Of a stretch of DNA of 5,448 nt, positions 4,840-5,448 are shown piece by piece. The position numbers and the translations under genes are program-made. The DNA is from an uncultured Faecalibacterium sp. Lineage in GTDB: Bacteria > Bacillota > Clostridia > Oscillospirales > Ruminococcaceae. Under the pieces are notes generated by a model. It was not told the DNA's origin, did not search any database, and worked only from the letters and a program-made list of their open reading frames with translations. The stretch covers positions 1 to 5,448 of the forward strand of contig CABQER010000062.1 in assembly GCA_902463235.1 (NCBI GenBank), read 5' to 3'. Every line of letters starts with the position of its first letter. The first letter of the stretch is position 1.

Positions 4840-4855
4840 AGCTTCTGGATATAAT
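4827..4855 (+). promoter_or_regulatory. Rightward promoter for the repressor and dinD-like genes
   Basis: TTGATT at 4827-4832, a 17-bp spacer and a perfect TATAAT at 4850-4855 form a near-consensus sigma-70 promoter. Transcription would start near 4862, about 22 nt before the ATG at 4884. The third operator covers the -35 and the start of the spacer, pointing to autoregulation. Confidence 0.8.
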
Positions 4856-4883
4856 AGAAAGGGATAGAAAGGAGTGAAAGCAC

Positions 4884-5108
4884 ATGGCGATACAGTATAA
4901 GGCTGATGTTTTGGCATTGCTGAAAGCGGCTGGGTATCCATCAACCAGAATCCGAGCAGAAAAGCTGCTGGGGCAGTCCTATGTTCAGCAACTGCGAAAG
5001 GGTGAATTGATTTCATGGGCTGCGCTGAACACGGTTTGCCGCTTGCTCGACTGCCAGCCGGGTGATCTGCTAGAGTATGTGCCCGCAGAGGACACCGCCG
5101 AGGAGTAA
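4884..5108 (+). CDS. Cro/C1-type helix-turn-helix repressor (74 aa)
   Basis: Small cytoplasmic DNA-binding regulator of the XRE/HTH_26 type, consisting almost entirely of the DNA-binding domain. Helices 2-3 fall around TRIRAEKLLGQSYVQQLRKG (residues 21-40). They are followed by the characteristic LNTVCRLLDCQPGDLLEY (48-65), which packs the fourth and fifth helices. A short acidic tail ends the protein, with no peptidase or oligomerisation domain, so it is not a self-cleaving CI-type repressor. The start is supported by AAAGGAG 9 nt upstream. It is the first gene of the rightward transcript, 17 bp before the dinD-like gene. It probably acts on the 4756-4839 operators, repressing the leftward operon and tuning itself. 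Confidence 0.88.
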   Translation: MAIQYKADVLALLKAAGYPSTRIRAEKLLGQSYVQQLRKGELISWAALNTVCRLLDCQPGDLLEYVPAEDTAEE

Positions 5109-5125
5109 ATGGAAGGAAGTGTAAA

Positions 5126-5448
5126 ATGATGGACTCAAATCAGGTTGTTCAGCTGAAGAATGTGTTTGACCAAATTGTACATATCACAGAGGATGGTATA
5201 GAGTTTTGGTATGCGCGCGAACTTCAGTCTGCACTGGGATATACCCGATGGGAAAACTTTGTGAATGCAATCGAAAAAGCAAAGGTGTCTTGTGCTTCTA
5301 GTGGTCGGGACGTAGATGGATGTTTTCGTGACGTCACGAAAACATCCCCCATGCCCAATGGTGGCACAAAGGATATTGCTGATGTGATGTTGATTCGCTA
5401 TGCGTGCTATTTGATTGCCCAGAACGGTGATCCGCGAAAGCCTGAGAT
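5126..5448 (+). CDS. dinD: DinD-like (BRO-N/antirepressor family) protein, N-terminal part
   Basis: First 107 codons of a DNA-damage-inducible protein D homologue, cut by the window edge; E. coli DinD is about 270 aa. The visible part has the BRO-N-like opening (FWYARELQSALGYTRWENFVNAIEKAK, residues 27-53) and the DinD hallmark RYACYLIAQNGDPRKPE (91-107). E. coli DinD inhibits RecA filament formation and is LexA-controlled. BRO-N proteins on phages can also act as antirepressors, so a role in releasing the neighbouring repressor is plausible but inferred. GGAAGGAAG lies 6 nt before the ATG at 5126; the next ATG, at 5129, is also possible. No consensus LexA box is visible upstream. A perfect 30-bp palindrome spans codons 65-74. 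Confidence 0.88.
   Translation, partial: MMDSNQVVQLKNVFDQIVHITEDGIEFWYARELQSALGYTRWENFVNAIEKAKVSCASSGRDVDGCFRDVTKTSPMPNGGTKDIADVMLIRYACYLIAQNGDPRKPE
5318..5347. repeat. Perfect 30-bp palindrome inside dinD
   Basis: The half-site GGATGTTTTCGTGAC (5318-5332) is followed immediately by its exact reverse complement (5333-5347), with no spacer and no mismatch. It covers exactly ten codons in frame (residues 65-74, GCFRDVTKTS). It could be an operator, a cruciform, or in RNA a 13-bp stem with a 4-nt loop. No U-tract follows, so it is not a standard terminator. Confidence 0.9.

Overview
The sequence looks like a GC-rich gut Firmicute, probably Faecalibacterium or a close relative in the Oscillospirales. 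The basis is GC-rich coding DNA, AT-rich intergenic DNA with AAGGAG-type ribosome sites, and the mobile-element gene families present. The genus is an inference from style, not from a marker gene.

Layout. Positions 1-1364 (minus) hold nearly all of a MATE-family multidrug/Na+ antiporter whose end lies beyond the left edge. Positions 1365-1823 hold no protein gene I can support. They do hold the antiporter's promoter, three TGTGATA-type repeats, and a run of hairpins on the plus strand ending in a 19-bp stem whose G-U pairs work only in plus-strand RNA. A small uncharacterised gene (1824-2072, minus) follows. Positions 2180-2327 carry helically phased TGCACA/TGCAAA repeats. Positions 2426-2470 are the 3' half of a tRNA-Arg(ACG), cut exactly at the anticodon loop, followed by a strong terminator and then five direct copies of (G/A)TGCCTTA (2555-2615). 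A tRNA half flanked by arm-type repeats on both sides looks like an attachment site: either a junction between two elements or an attP-like configuration. No integrase lies in the window.

Right of this junction the gene content is typical of an integrative or phage-like element. A sigma-region-4-like regulator (2744-3169, minus) has its own terminator. A leftward operon follows: a 57-aa ORF (4531-4704), a frameshifted gene (4203-4534), a 109-aa ORF (3811-4140), a 51-aa ORF (3659-3814) and an 88-aa ORF (3290-3556). Two junctions are ATGA overlaps, and a rho-independent terminator ends the operon. Divergent to it, on the plus strand, are a 74-aa Cro/C1-type repressor (4884-5108) and the start of a dinD-like gene (5126 to the right edge).

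The most interesting part is the control region between the divergent transcripts (4750-4855). It has two face-to-face sigma-70 promoters and three 17-bp dyads of the form GCACTA-N5-TAGTGC, spaced 33 and 34 bp centre to centre. The first fills the spacer of the leftward promoter exactly, and the third covers the -35 of the rightward one. This resembles a lambda-like operator array, probably read by the small repressor. A perfect 30-bp palindrome inside dinD is a second unusual element.
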